64,000 bases of DNA from Aquicella siphonis (GTDB lineage: Bacteria; Pseudomonadota; Gammaproteobacteria; DSM-16500), in assembly GCF_902459485.1 (NCBI RefSeq), contig NZ_LR699119.1:186001-250000 (forward strand), in the 5' to 3' direction. Shown piece after piece: positions 1 to 8,835 of this stretch (positions are counted from its first letter, which is position 1; the number at the start of each line of letters is the position of its first letter). Made by a program: the position numbers and the translations under genes. The notes beneath the pieces were generated by a model that searched no databases, had not been told where the DNA came from, and was given only the letters and a program-made list of their open reading frames with translations.

Positions 1-864
1 CCATTGATAGTCGCACTGCCAAATTATTTCACCAAGGTTTTCCTGCTGGGTGGCTTGATGCAAAGTCTCAGGGCATTCGGCAACGTGCAGGAATCGCTTT
101 CGTATCTGGTGAATTCATATACCCAGATTGCTGAATGGCGCGCCATTTCCCAACGTTTGACCACATTTGTCAATCATCTCAAGGAAGCGGAAATGAACGC
201 AGAACAGGCTGATCATGTGGTTTTCAGGGAGCGTCCTGAAAATGCCATCAAGGTCAAGGATCTAACCATCAAGACAACACATGACAATACATTGTTGACG
301 GCTATTGATGAAAATTTTGTGCATGGGACAAATTATGTCATCAAGGGGGAATCCGGAATCGGCAAAAGCACATTCATCAGGGCGATAGCCGGCGTCTGGC
401 CTTTTGCATCGGGAGAAGTGACTTTTCCGGAAAACAAACGCGTGATGTATCTGCCGCAAAAACCTTATATGCCAATCGGCACACTGGCAGAAGCCATCTT
501 GTTCCCGGATAAAAAAGATCCCGAACTGGAAAAAAACATTGAAACTGTCCTGCATGACTGCCATCTGGATGGGCTGATTCCGAGGTTGTCAGAAGTCGCC
601 CACTGGTCAGAACAGTTATCGCCCGGGGAGCAGCAGCGGGTGGCGTTTGCCCGTGTCCTGCTGCATAAACCCGACTGGGTGTTTCTGGATGAAAGTACTT
701 CTATGCTGGACCTTGCCAATGAAGCCCATCTTTACAAGATATTGCGTGAGCGTCTGCCGGATTGTTCGGTAGTTAGTGTTGGGCATCATCCCAGTGTGGA
801 TGCGTTTCATGACCAGGTTGTCAATATGTCTAAATACCGTCACGTGACCCGGGTGACCGCCTAG
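1..864 (+). CDS. ABC transporter ATP-binding/permease protein, SbmA/YddA type (5' end outside window)
   Basis: Partial gene: the frame is open from the first base, so the true start lies upstream. Residues 1-70 of the visible part are the end of the membrane domain, with the FGNVQESLSYLV stretch typical of the SbmA/BacA-like (ABC_membrane_2) family. The nucleotide-binding domain follows, with Walker A GESGIGKST (115-123), signature LSPGEQQ (205-211), Walker B WVFLDE (225-230) and an H-loop near 258. Family members are fused half-exporters in the inner membrane that move peptides, vitamin B12-like molecules or drugs; the substrate here cannot be told. The gene is convergent with mutM, with 33 bp between them. 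Confidence 0.85.
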   Translation, partial: PLIVALPNYFTKVFLLGGLMQSLRAFGNVQESLSYLVNSYTQIAEWRAISQRLTTFVNHLKEAEMNAEQADHVVFRERPENAIKVKDLTIKTTHDNTLLTAIDENFVHGTNYVIKGESGIGKSTFIRAIAGVWPFASGEVTFPENKRVMYLPQKPYMPIGTLAEAILFPDKKDPELEKNIETVLHDCHLDGLIPRLSEVAHWSEQLSPGEQQRVAFARVLLHKPDWVFLDESTSMLDLANEAHLYKILRERLPDCSVVSVGHHPSVDAFHDQVVNMSKYRHVTRVTA

Positions 865-897
865 TGCCAGGCCGTTGCGCTGCGATTCCTGAGAGGA

Positions 898-1713
898 TTA
901 TTTTTGACAAACGGGGCAATATACGCTGCTTCTCTGCCCGGTGCGTATCAGTTTCAAGGTTGTTTCGCAGTGTACGCAGGGTTCACCGGCGCGGCCGTAA
1001 GCTTGCAATTCAATGCTGAAATACCCGGGTGAGCCATCGCTTTGCATGAAATCTTTCAAAGTGGTTCCGCCTTTCCTGACTGCATTTTCCAGTACGTTTT
1101 TGATAGCATCGGCAAGTTTCTGATATTGCGCCAGACTGACCTTGCCGGCAGCGGTCTGCGGGCGTATGCCGGAGTGAAACAAGGCTTCGGTTGCATAGAT
1201 GTTGCCCACGCCGGCGACGGTTTTGCTGTCCATGATATAGGCTTTGACCGGTGCTTTCCTGCCGCGGGCCTGAGCCCACAGATATTGACCATGAAAGTCA
1301 GGAGTGAGTGGTTCCGGCCCCATGTCGGCCAGGAGAGGATGCTGAAATGGGTTTTCAGTAGTCCACAAAAGCGCGCCAAACCGGCGCGGATCAGTGAAGC
1401 GCAGGATATGCCGACCGGCAAAATGGATATCCGCATGATCGTGTTTTCCCGCTGCGGCCGGCTCCGAAAGTATACGGAGACGACCTGACATTCCTAGATG
1501 CAGCAAAAGTGTGCCGTTATCAAAGTGAAACAGGATGTATTTTCCGCGGCGCGCAAGTCCGCGTAAAGTTTGGTTGCACAAGTTGTTTTTGAGGCCGCGC
1601 GGTATAGGCCAGCGCAATCGGTGCTGTCGTATGATGACATCAGTGACGGGTTGAGCGATCACGCAGGGCCCAATTCCCCGCAGGGTGGTTTCGACTTCTG
1701 GTAATTCTGGCAT
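898..1713 (-). CDS. mutM: Formamidopyrimidine-DNA glycosylase (Fpg/MutM)
   Basis: A 271-residue bifunctional glycosylase/AP lyase that removes 8-oxoguanine and formamidopyrimidines from DNA. The start at 1713 gives MPELPEVETT, in which Pro2 is the catalytic nucleophile and Glu3 the general acid; the frame extends 25 codons further upstream, but that would bury the mandatory N-terminal proline. A conserved lysine lies in RRGKYILFHF. The C-terminus is the C4 zinc finger (CVHC...CPVC) that inserts into DNA. Length and motif order are normal for the family. It is divergent from the desaturase gene at 1869. Confidence 0.97.
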   Translation of the reverse strand: MPELPEVETTLRGIGPCVIAQPVTDVIIRQHRLRWPIPRGLKNNLCNQTLRGLARRGKYILFHFDNGTLLLHLGMSGRLRILSEPAAAGKHDHADIHFAGRHILRFTDPRRFGALLWTTENPFQHPLLADMGPEPLTPDFHGQYLWAQARGRKAPVKAYIMDSKTVAGVGNIYATEALFHSGIRPQTAAGKVSLAQYQKLADAIKNVLENAVRKGGTTLKDFMQSDGSPGYFSIELQAYGRAGEPCVHCETTLKLIRTGQRSSVYCPVCQK

Positions 1714-1868
1714 GGGGCTTTTGTGACTATCCTTGCGAATGGGGCATGATTCTATCGCTGCCGGCCAGTAAAATCCAATCCCTCCCATCCAGCGCTTAAA
1801 AAAATATAATTCAATCCGGATTGCGGCTTGTGTGATAATATGAAAAACAAATTTTGGGGAGGTGAGGC

Positions 1869-3044
1869 GTGTTCGGACTGATTCAATTACCGTGGTGGGG
1901 CTATGTCGTTGTTTTACTTGTGTTAACGCAGATAACCATTCTGGGTGTCACCCTGTATCTGCATCGATGCCAGGCGCATCGCGCCCTTGAAATGCACCCT
2001 CTCGTCAGTCACTTTTTCCGTTTCTGGTTATGGTTGACAACAGGCATGGTTACCAAGGAGTGGGCGGCCATTCACCGCAAACACCATGCGAAAGTGGAAA
2101 CCAGTGATGATCCGCATAGTCCGGTCACGCGGGGGATCAGGAAAGTCTTCTTTGAAGGCGCGGAATTGTATCGCGCGGAATCCAGAAACAAGGAAACACT
2201 GGAGCGTTATGGTGAAGGCACGCCGGATGACTGGATTGAGCGCAATCTCTACAGCCGGTGGAGTACCATGGGTGTTGCCCTTATGCTGGTGATAGATCTG
2301 GTCATGTTTGGTACTCTGGGGTTGACAATGTGGGCTTTGCAAATGGCATGGATCCCTCTGTTTGCGGCGGGGGTCATTAATGGCGTGGGCCATTATTGGG
2401 GCTACAGAAATTTTGAAGTGAAAGATAATTCCCGAAATGTTTTGCCCATAGGATTTTTCCTGGGCGGTGAAGAGCTGCATAACAACCATCATGCCTTCGC
2501 CACTTCGGCTAAATTTTCAGCCAAATGGTGGGAAGTTGATGTGGGCTGGTATGTGATCAGGCTGTTGCAGCTTTTTGGTCTTGCCAAGCCAAAGCGCGTG
2601 GTTCCCAAACCCAGAATGCTGTTGTCCAAAAGCAGCATAGACACCGACACGCTGAAGGCGATTATCTCTTATCGTTTCCAACTCATGTCGCGTTATAGCC
2701 GTGAAGTGGTTATGCCGGTTTTGCGCGAGGAAAAAAGACGCACGGGCAAAACCAGTCGTATGTTGCTGCGGCGGGCTAAAACGGTATTGATTCGCGATGC
2801 ATCTATCATGAAAGCGTCGCAAAAAATGCGCTTGGCGACGGTACTGGAAAATTTCCAGTCCTTGCGTGTCATTTATCAATTCCGCCTCAAGCTGCAGGAA
2901 ATCTGGGGCCGTAGTTCAGCCAGTCAAAAGGAATTACTGGAAGCTTTGCAGGAATGGTGCCAGCAGGCCGAAGCAACCGGGATTGAACGGCTGCTTCGTT
3001 TCGCCAACCGCTTAAAAATGTATGTGCCCCAGACGACAAGTTGA
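1869..3044 (+). CDS. Membrane fatty acid desaturase (acyl-CoA/acyl-lipid delta-9 type)
   Basis: A 391-residue membrane di-iron desaturase. The three histidine boxes are intact: HRCQAH (32-37), HRKHH (69-73) and HNNHH (204-208), with hydrophobic spans before the first box and between boxes two and three. Family members insert a cis double bond into saturated acyl chains at the inner membrane and adjust fluidity. The C-terminal 130 residues are a basic, helical extension, longer than in minimal desaturases. The start is GTG at 1869 preceded by GGGGAGG. Exact regiospecificity cannot be read from sequence. Confidence 0.92.
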   Translation: MFGLIQLPWWGYVVVLLVLTQITILGVTLYLHRCQAHRALEMHPLVSHFFRFWLWLTTGMVTKEWAAIHRKHHAKVETSDDPHSPVTRGIRKVFFEGAELYRAESRNKETLERYGEGTPDDWIERNLYSRWSTMGVALMLVIDLVMFGTLGLTMWALQMAWIPLFAAGVINGVGHYWGYRNFEVKDNSRNVLPIGFFLGGEELHNNHHAFATSAKFSAKWWEVDVGWYVIRLLQLFGLAKPKRVVPKPRMLLSKSSIDTDTLKAIISYRFQLMSRYSREVVMPVLREEKRRTGKTSRMLLRRAKTVLIRDASIMKASQKMRLATVLENFQSLRVIYQFRLKLQEIWGRSSASQKELLEALQEWCQQAEATGIERLLRFANRLKMYVPQTTS

Positions 3045-3122
3045 TTTTTTTGAAATCCTGAGCACGGGCGGCCCTATCAAGCTGGCTGCCTGTCAATTTT
3101 TCTTAGCCGGAGGCGCCGGGCG

Positions 3123-3803
3123 ATGAAGGTTTTTTATCGCAGACCTGTAAGCCCTCAATTTTCTAACCTTCCATCGCGGCCGGATCCCGCATCTCGCTAT
3201 CCAAAATGGGTGTTTGCTATTGTTTTCTTGGGGGTGGCGGCGTGGGCAGTGTATCACCACTATGAATATGCCCCTGCACCCCCGCTGCCGCCTGGTGTAA
3301 TGGTTAATGAAGAACCGACCCAGACCGCGCTGGAAGATGGCGCGTCATTTGAAATCAATGGATACCAGATCAAGCCCGTGGCAGCATTTTCTCTCCGCGC
3401 CAGGGTATTGGGCATTCATTTTTATGATTCTGATCGTGAAGCTGAGCTGTCTCCGGCGGACCTGGCATTGGGATGGGGCTTGATGTCAGATTCCAGCATA
3501 CTGGATCATATCAAAATCACTCAGCATGACCGCTGGTATTTCTGGAAATATGAGGAAAAATTGCCGGTTAATGACGCTTATATTATTGAACATAGCGGAA
3601 ACATGCATTTATTGCCGGCGAGCAAGCAGGTACAGGAAGTGCTTCAAGCCGTCCGGGAAAACAATATCATCAGCCTGGAGGGATATCTGGTGAATGTCGC
3701 TGATGGGAAGGGTTATCAGTGGAACACCTCCTTGTCTCGCAAAGATACAGGAAATCATTCATGTGAAGTGATTTGGGTTGAAAATCTGGTCATAGAAAAG
3801 TGA
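3123..3803 (+). CDS. Conserved-looking protein with one N-terminal membrane anchor
   Basis: 226 residues. A single hydrophobic segment at about residues 29-46 follows a basic, proline-rich N-terminus, so the remainder is predicted periplasmic. The soluble part has several aromatic motifs (DRWYFWKYEEKLP, GWGLMSDSS) but I do not recognise the family. It begins 78 bp after the desaturase gene on the same strand, with GGAGG-like sequence just upstream of the ATG, so co-transcription is possible. No function assigned. Confidence 0.7.
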   Translation: MKVFYRRPVSPQFSNLPSRPDPASRYPKWVFAIVFLGVAAWAVYHHYEYAPAPPLPPGVMVNEEPTQTALEDGASFEINGYQIKPVAAFSLRARVLGIHFYDSDREAELSPADLALGWGLMSDSSILDHIKITQHDRWYFWKYEEKLPVNDAYIIEHSGNMHLLPASKQVQEVLQAVRENNIISLEGYLVNVADGKGYQWNTSLSRKDTGNHSCEVIWVENLVIEK

Positions 3804-3850
3804 ACACCTCGCATTCGCAAGTTGCGAATTAAATTAAGAATAGCTAACTA

Positions 3851-4536
3851 TTAATGTCTTTTATCACGTGAATTGACCTGTTCGTAGAGAGGTTGTGCTC
3901 GTTTAGTTTCAAAATATTGAATTAATTTATTTAACACTTTGCTATGAATATCGCCCCCGCTTTGTTTTAGCTGCCAAAGCGCTACCTCGGGAAATTCAAA
4001 TAAAATTTGTACTCTTTTTAAGGTATTGAATTCCCTGCTTGCGCCCGCTTCAATTCGTTGTAAAGTGGATTTTTTGATTTCAAAAGTTTTAGCTAGATCA
4101 TGTTGAGATATGCCTAATTCAATACGTAATTTAGTAATCTCGCTAGGATCAAAATGACTCCGATAAACAGGTTCAAAAATAAAACTAGATGGCCCGCGCT
4201 TTCCAATTGTGCCTAACAGGATGATGAGATTTTTTCACTGGGGGAAATACCTTGAGAGTGGCAATAGTCCTCATAGGCAGGATTAGATTTATCTGGAATT
4301 CTATCTTGCAGTGATGGGAATAATTTATTTTTTTCAGACTCATGATGTAATTTAAAAAGGCTAAGTTCAGGCCCAATGGGTATGGCATTTTTAGAGCGAG
4401 CATATTTTTTGTCGTAAGCCAACTCATAACGGTTAGTTTTATTGTTATAGGTTAATTCTCCGACAAATATTCTTCTTTTTCTGCCCTCATGAAAAATCTG
4501 TAATCGGTTTTCGTCGGGTTTAATTTGATGATTCAT
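3851..4536 (-). pseudogene. HipS-like/HTH fusion antitoxin, broken by a one-base deletion
   Basis: The first part (4213-4536) encodes a HipA N-terminal subdomain (HipS-like), with GRKRRIFVGELTY and GPELSLFKLHHES, and then stops early. At a run of six A's (minus strand, plus positions 4230-4235) one missing A shifts the frame. Restoring it continues through ILLGTIGKRGPSSFIF and an XRE-type helix-turn-helix (ITKLRIELGISQHDLAKTF ... STLQRIEAG) to a stop at 3851. The intact product would be about 228 residues: a HipS-like domain fused to a HipB-like DNA-binding domain, hence an antitoxin and autorepressor. The start overlaps the kinase-like gene by 17 bp. The module is AT-rich relative to its neighbours, which suggests transfer. 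Confidence 0.8.
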
Positions 4537-5188
4537 TTTGAAGCTCCTTATATCGTTTTTCGATTAAGGTTTTAATTGCGTTTTTCATTAAATCGCTGCA
4601 GAAGCTTTCATCAATTAGCTGATAAAGACGAGACAACTTGATGTTTTGGTAGAATTCGTTGATTTCATCCGCGTAACCTAGCCGTTTTAATTCTTTTGCA
4701 TAGTCTCGCATACTTGGCTCAAATGTTTCACTTGTACTGATTTTGCCTGTCGGATTGAAATCAGCCTTTAACATATTTCCTGATTCAAGGCTCAAGTAAG
4801 AAACGTTGTCATATATTGGAGAAAGTAACATGCTTTTTGCTGTTAGGATGAACGCTAAATTTCTTCCGTGCCGGTCATGATTGCCAATTAATGCATCAAA
4901 TAATACGGTTTTAATGAGGATGCTAATATCATGCGGACGCCCGGTTTTTTCGGCTACCGCGCGAATAATTCCTTCGCAACTATGCTGATCATCAGGCCGG
5001 TGATGATAAATATGCTGTAAATCGGTAGGAGTATCTTTTTTGATAAAGTTTTTCGTTACAAACGCTGGATCATTGTTAAAACTAATGAAATAAAATTCTG
5101 CTACTGGAATACCTAGTAATTTAGCTATCTGATTGCATAAATATTCTACCTCTGGAAGCTCGGGCGCTTCATCTTGTCTCAATTTCAA
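4520..5188 (-). CDS. HipA/HipT-family Ser/Thr kinase-like toxin (start uncertain; reading frame extends to 5407)
   Basis: 222 residues from a TTG at 5188. The kinase-core signature IGNHDRHGRNLAF carries the catalytic-loop Asp and Asn, followed by LSPIYDNVSYL, the metal-binding D region of HipA_C proteins. HipA family toxins phosphorylate substrates such as glutamyl-tRNA synthetase and are held in check by a partner. The frame is open up to 5407 and encodes HipT-like sequence (LHPKCFTGWFG, GESYILKLRQ), but between the in-frame stop at 5408-5410 and TTG 5188 there is no ATG, GTG or TTG. The gene therefore either starts at ATT (5395) or has lost its start. The antitoxin-like gene lies directly downstream, overlapping by 17 bp. 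Confidence 0.75.
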   Translation of the reverse strand: MKLRQDEAPELPEVEYLCNQIAKLLGIPVAEFYFISFNNDPAFVTKNFIKKDTPTDLQHIYHHRPDDQHSCEGIIRAVAEKTGRPHDISILIKTVLFDALIGNHDRHGRNLAFILTAKSMLLSPIYDNVSYLSLESGNMLKADFNPTGKISTSETFEPSMRDYAKELKRLGYADEINEFYQNIKLSRLYQLIDESFCSDLMKNAIKTLIEKRYKELQNESSN

Positions 5189-5402
5189 TATGTAGGACTC
5201 GCCATTGAGATCAGCAGAGTATTTTTTAAATTTGCCGTGAAAGAAGCTTGCATTTTGAGGGGCTAAATCGGGCTCTTGGCTGGAGGTGCTCGATCTTCTT
5301 TGTAAACTTAAAAATTGTGCTGAGCTAGGTGCCCCAAACCACCCTGTAAAACATTTGGGGTGTAAGCCATAATGCGCAGAGTCCGGTTCGGCAATTTCTA
5401 GT

Positions 5403-5422
5403 TTGATTTATATATAAATCAA
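5403..5422. promoter_or_regulatory. Perfect 20-bp palindrome, probable operator of the Hip module
   Basis: TTGATTTATATATAAATCAA reads identically on both strands. It sits immediately upstream of the HipA-like frame and covers that frame's in-frame stop. HTH antitoxins of this class bind short palindromes over their own promoter, so this is the natural site for the HTH domain encoded at 3851-4234. Inference; no -35/-10 pair was assigned. Confidence 0.55.
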
Positions 5423-5604
5423 GTTAATTATGGTTTATATATGATTCAATTATTGGATTTATTATTTATTGATGTAGACGGATCAAGTCGGATGTTATTG
5501 GCCGCGATTTAAACAAAAAACTCCTTATTTACAGGGTCTTGTTGGTGTATTCGAATGGCGGCGGGAATGACAGGAATGCGCGGGATTGTTGGCCTCGTGA
5601 TAAC

Positions 5605-5636
5605 AAAAAACCCCCTGTCCCTGAGGGCAGGAGGCT
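5605..5636 (-). terminator. Rho-independent terminator after rpmG
   Basis: Read on the minus strand, a GC-rich stem (CCTCCTGCCC, loop TCA, GGGACAGGGGG with one bulge) is followed by TTTTTT. It lies about 32 bp after the rpmG stop and suits the end of the rpmB-rpmG transcript. Confidence 0.75.
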
Positions 5637-5667
5637 TTGGTATCATCAGGCAAGAATAATGCAAGAG

Positions 5668-5862
5668 TTAAAGCTTGGTTTCTTCAAATAAGACATGCAT
5701 GCCGACTTTGTCGGTTTTTGCATTGTAAGCACGGGGATCGTAGTGCTTCATCTTAAGTTTTTCAGTAGTCTTCTTTTTATTTTTGGTGGTTGTGCGGAAT
5801 GTCCCGGTTGGCTTGCCAGCTTTGGTTTTGCCTGTGGAGAGCATTTTGATTTTGTCGCGCAT
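5668..5862 (-). CDS. rpmG: 50S ribosomal protein L33
   Basis: 64 residues, basic, with the L33 core MRDKIKML, TTTKNKKKTTEKL and KHYDPRA. L33 sits near the E site of the large ribosomal subunit. Most bacterial L33 proteins are 50-56 residues; this one is longer because of an insert after MRDKIKML (STGKTKAGKPTG) and a stretched C-terminus. No zinc-binding cysteines are present, so it is the Cys-minus form. It lies 10 bp downstream of rpmB, as in many Gammaproteobacteria. Confidence 0.95.
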   Translation of the reverse strand: MRDKIKMLSTGKTKAGKPTGTFRTTTKNKKKTTEKLKMKHYDPRAYNAKTDKVGMHVLFEETKL

Positions 5863-5872
5863 ATATCGTTAC

Positions 5873-6121
5873 CTATTTGTCTTGGGCGGTGATTTGATCA
5901 CGTAATTTCATGTTATTCAACACGGCTTCGATACCATGTTTGTCAATGATACGCATGCCGCGGGTGCTGACACGAATACGTACAAAACGTTTCTCGTTTT
6001 CCAGCCAGAAGCGTTTGTATTGTAAATTTGGCAGGTAGCGCCGCTTGGTTTTGTTATTCGCGTGGGAAACATTATTCCCTACCATCGGGCCTTTGCCTGT
6101 GATTGGACATTTCTTGGCCAT
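5873..6121 (-). CDS. rpmB: 50S ribosomal protein L28
   Basis: 82 residues with the L28 hallmarks [34 protein letters not shown] and [14 protein letters not shown]. It is a large-subunit protein required for assembly. First gene of the rpmB-rpmG pair, with an ATG start at 6121. The length is normal apart from a four-residue C-terminal tail. Confidence 0.97.
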   Translation of the reverse strand: MAKKCPITGKGPMVGNNVSHANNKTKRRYLPNLQYKRFWLENEKRFVRIRVSTRGMRIIDKHGIEAVLNNMKLRDQITAQDK

Positions 6122-6273
6122 AAATTACTCTCTATCAATCGTCTAGTCTAAGTTATTCGTTTTAAAACAGTTTGCAAGGGTGCAACTTATACCAGAAAGT
6201 TGATGTGAGAGCAATAAATTGCGTTGAAATTCCATGAGAGAGGGCTGGCGCTCGGCCAAGGGAGGCAGGCAGG

Positions 6274-6954
6274 TCAGGATGATATCATTCCGGCTTCCGC
6301 GAATGAAAAATTATCCGGGTTACCGATGATAATATGATCCACGACATCAATATCAACGAGATGCAGGGTTTTTTTGATCAAAGCGGTCACCTGCCTGTCT
6401 GCCTCACTGGGAACGGGGCTGCCGGAAGGGTGGTTATGTGCCAGTATGATTTTAGCGGCGTTATGTATTAAGGCCCGGCGCACGATCTCGCGTGGATATA
6501 TGCTGGTTTCATTGATAGTGCCATGAAAAAGTTCTTCAAAGCAGATCAGGCGGAAATGGTTGTCCATGAATAAACAGGCAAAAACTTCACTGGTGTGTTC
6601 ACGCAGCCGGTCAGCCAGAAACCGCTGTGTAATCCGGCTGTTATTAAGTGCGGCACCTGTTTGCATGGGTTCGCCCAGATAACGCCGTCCGAGTTCAATC
6701 GCTGCTTTCAATGTAGAGTATTTGGCGCGTCCCAGGCCGGGCTTGCGTATCAATGACTGCGACGGGGCCCGCATCAGTTTCTTGATACCGCCGAATTCAT
6801 TGAGTAATTCTCTTGCGAGATCCAGCGCTGTTTTTCCCCGAGTGCCGGATTTGAGGAAAATGGCAATCAGTTCGGCATCGGTCAGGGCATTTTCACCTCT
6901 ATTGAGTAATTTTTCTCTGGGCCGGTCTTCTTGCGGCCAGTCTGTGATACGCAT
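6274..6954 (-). CDS. radC: RadC family JAB/MPN-domain protein
   Basis: 226 residues. The N-terminal helix-hairpin-helix-like region (LLNRGENALTDAELIAIFL, GLGRAKYSTLKAA) is followed by the MPN+ (JAMM) domain with HNHPSG and a downstream S-x2-D, the metal-binding set of the family. Once linked to DNA repair, RadC proteins have uncertain activity. It lies upstream of, and divergent from, coaBC, the same neighbourhood as in many Gammaproteobacteria (radC, coaBC, dut). Confidence 0.93.
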   Translation of the reverse strand: MRITDWPQEDRPREKLLNRGENALTDAELIAIFLKSGTRGKTALDLARELLNEFGGIKKLMRAPSQSLIRKPGLGRAKYSTLKAAIELGRRYLGEPMQTGAALNNSRITQRFLADRLREHTSEVFACLFMDNHFRLICFEELFHGTINETSIYPREIVRRALIHNAAKIILAHNHPSGSPVPSEADRQVTALIKKTLHLVDIDVVDHIIIGNPDNFSFAEAGMISS

Positions 6955-7105
6955 GGCAACTCCTTGATGTTAAAAATTGTTATTTATAAGGATGTCTGAA
7001 AAATACATTAAGGAAGCAGGTACGGAGGGAAAACAAGAAGAGGATGATACTAATGAATAACATATGTTATCTTCTACGGCAAAGCATTTGTATGAGCAGA
7101 TACTC

Positions 7106-8302
7106 ATGACGCAATTTCTCGTTGGCAAGAGAGTACTCCTTGGGGTAACAGGCAGTATCGCTGCTTATAAGAGTCCGGAAATCATCCGCCGTCTGCGTGA
7201 GGCGGGCGCCGAAGTGCGTGTGGCAATGACGGAAAACGCCAAGCGGTTTATCACGCCCCTCACGTTGCAAGCCGTATCAGGGAATCCGCTGCATGAAGCA
7301 TTATTTGACGCGCGGGCCGAGGCGGCGATGGGCCATATCGAGCTGGCACGCTGGGCTGATGCGGTGTTGATTGCTCCTGCGACGGCGGATTTTATGGCCC
7401 GGCTAGCTCACGGCCTGGCGGATGACCTGCTGACCACATTGTGTCTTGCTACCCAGGCGCCGGTTGCGCTGGCGCCCGCCATGAACCAGGGCATGTGGAA
7501 ACATCTCTTAACCCAGGAAAATCTGCGTGCCTTGCAGCAAAAACAGGTCTGTATCATCGGTCCGGGTAACGGCAGCCAGGCTTGTGGAGACGTGGGGCCT
7601 GGGCGCATGGCTGAACCAGAGATCATTCTCGAACAGCTCAGCGCGGTTTTCGCGACTGCAGCCCTGGCCGGCCTGAAAGTACTGGTCACCGCAGGGCCTA
7701 CGCATGAAGCAATCGATCCGGTGCGGTTTCTGACCAATGGCAGTTCCGGAAAAATGGGTTATGCGCTGGCTGAAGCGGCGCGGGAAGCGGGGGCGGCCGT
7801 CACTTTGATCAGCGGCCCCGTGAGCCTTCCGAAACCAGGGCATATGGACTGCATGTCGGTCACCACTGCCCAGGAAATGTATGATGCGGTAATGAGAAAA
7901 ATTCCAGATTGTGATATCTTTCTTTCGGTTGCTGCGGTGGGCGATTATCGCTGCAAGAAAGTGCATGAACAGAAAATACATAAAAATCAGGATGCCATGA
8001 CACTGGAACTCGTGCGGAATCCGGATATTGTCGCAAGCGTCGGGCAGCTGTCACCACGGCCTTTTATAGTCGGGTTCGCGGCGGAAACCGAACACGTCAT
8101 AGAGCAGGCGCAGGCCAAGCGAGAGCGTAAAGGCATGGATATGATTGTTGCCAACCAGGTTGGCCGTGGCGCGGGAATGGGCGCGGATGAGAATGAAGTG
8201 ACAGTAATAGGCAAATCCCGGATCCATTTGCCAAGCATGCCGAAAGGTCCATTGGCGAGGCAGTTAATCATGATGATCGCGAAGGAATATCATAACCAGT
8301 AA
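7106..8302 (+). CDS. coaBC: Bifunctional phosphopantothenoylcysteine decarboxylase/phosphopantothenate-cysteine ligase
   Basis: 398 residues from ATG 7106; an in-frame ATG at 7064 would add 14 residues that do not resemble the family. The N-terminal flavoprotein CoaC domain starts [15 protein letters not shown] and contains the active-site PAMNQGMW. The CoaB ligase domain starts near residue 175 ([21 protein letters not shown]) and contains the [11 protein letters not shown] nucleotide site. The enzyme makes 4'-phosphopantetheine from 4'-phosphopantothenate and cysteine with CTP, in coenzyme A synthesis. It begins a run with dut and algC, separated by 8 bp and a 1-bp overlap. Confidence 0.95.
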   Translation: MTQFLVGKRVLLGVTGSIAAYKSPEIIRRLREAGAEVRVAMTENAKRFITPLTLQAVSGNPLHEALFDARAEAAMGHIELARWADAVLIAPATADFMARLAHGLADDLLTTLCLATQAPVALAPAMNQGMWKHLLTQENLRALQQKQVCIIGPGNGSQACGDVGPGRMAEPEIILEQLSAVFATAALAGLKVLVTAGPTHEAIDPVRFLTNGSSGKMGYALAEAAREAGAAVTLISGPVSLPKPGHMDCMSVTTAQEMYDAVMRKIPDCDIFLSVAAVGDYRCKKVHEQKIHKNQDAMTLELVRNPDIVASVGQLSPRPFIVGFAAETEHVIEQAQAKRERKGMDMIVANQVGRGAGMGADENEVTVIGKSRIHLPSMPKGPLARQLIMMIAKEYHNQ

Positions 8303-8310
8303 TTATCGAG

Positions 8311-8835
8311 ATGCCCATGACAGAAACGCTACAATCCCAAACAAATGAAACGGCGGCCGCTGATGCGCGGCGCGCGCAGCATACACCGGTTCAGCTGAAA
8401 ATCCTGGATGCCCGCATTGGCAATGAATTTCCACTGCCGCGCTATGAAACGGCAGACGCCGCAGGCCTCGATTTGCGTGCGTGTCTTGACGTCGCGCTGA
8501 CGCTTGAACCTGGTCAAACCCAATTGATTCCCACAGGCCTGTCTATTTACATTGCCGATCCGCATATTGCGGCGGTGATTCTTCCGCGGTCAGGGCTGGG
8601 CCACAAGCACGGGATCGTGCTGGGTAACCTGGTAGGCTTGATCGACGCAGATTATCAGGGTCCCTTGATGGTGTCATGCTGGAACCGCGGGAATGCCGCA
8701 TATGTTATTCAACCCGGCGACCGCATCGCCCAGCTTGTTTTTCTGCCTATTATACGCGCACAGTTCGATGTCGTGGATCGTTTCGCAGAAACCCAGCGCG
8801 GCATCGGCGGTTTCGGCCATTCAGGAAAAAATTAA
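8311..8835 (+). CDS. dut: Deoxyuridine 5'-triphosphate nucleotidohydrolase (dUTPase)
   Basis: 174 residues. The five trimeric dUTPase motifs are present: [43 protein letters not shown] and [10 protein letters not shown] at the C-terminus. It hydrolyses dUTP to dUMP and pyrophosphate, which keeps uracil out of DNA and feeds dTMP synthesis. About 20 extra N-terminal residues precede the usual start, and ATG 8317 is an alternative. The stop shares a base with the algC start (TAATG), indicating translational coupling. Confidence 0.96.
   Translation: MPMTETLQSQTNETAAADARRAQHTPVQLKILDARIGNEFPLPRYETADAAGLDLRACLDVALTLEPGQTQLIPTGLSIYIADPHIAAVILPRSGLGHKHGIVLGNLVGLIDADYQGPLMVSCWNRGNAAYVIQPGDRIAQLVFLPIIRAQFDVVDRFAETQRGIGGFGHSGKN

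Noticed and set aside
1042-1488. 148-codon plus-strand frame inside mutM
   Set aside because: Lies antisense to a complete, motif-verified gene; typical GC-driven shadow.
4185-4427. Third-frame 80-codon frame over the Hip antitoxin
   Set aside because: Out of frame with both HipS-like and HTH segments; carries no motif.
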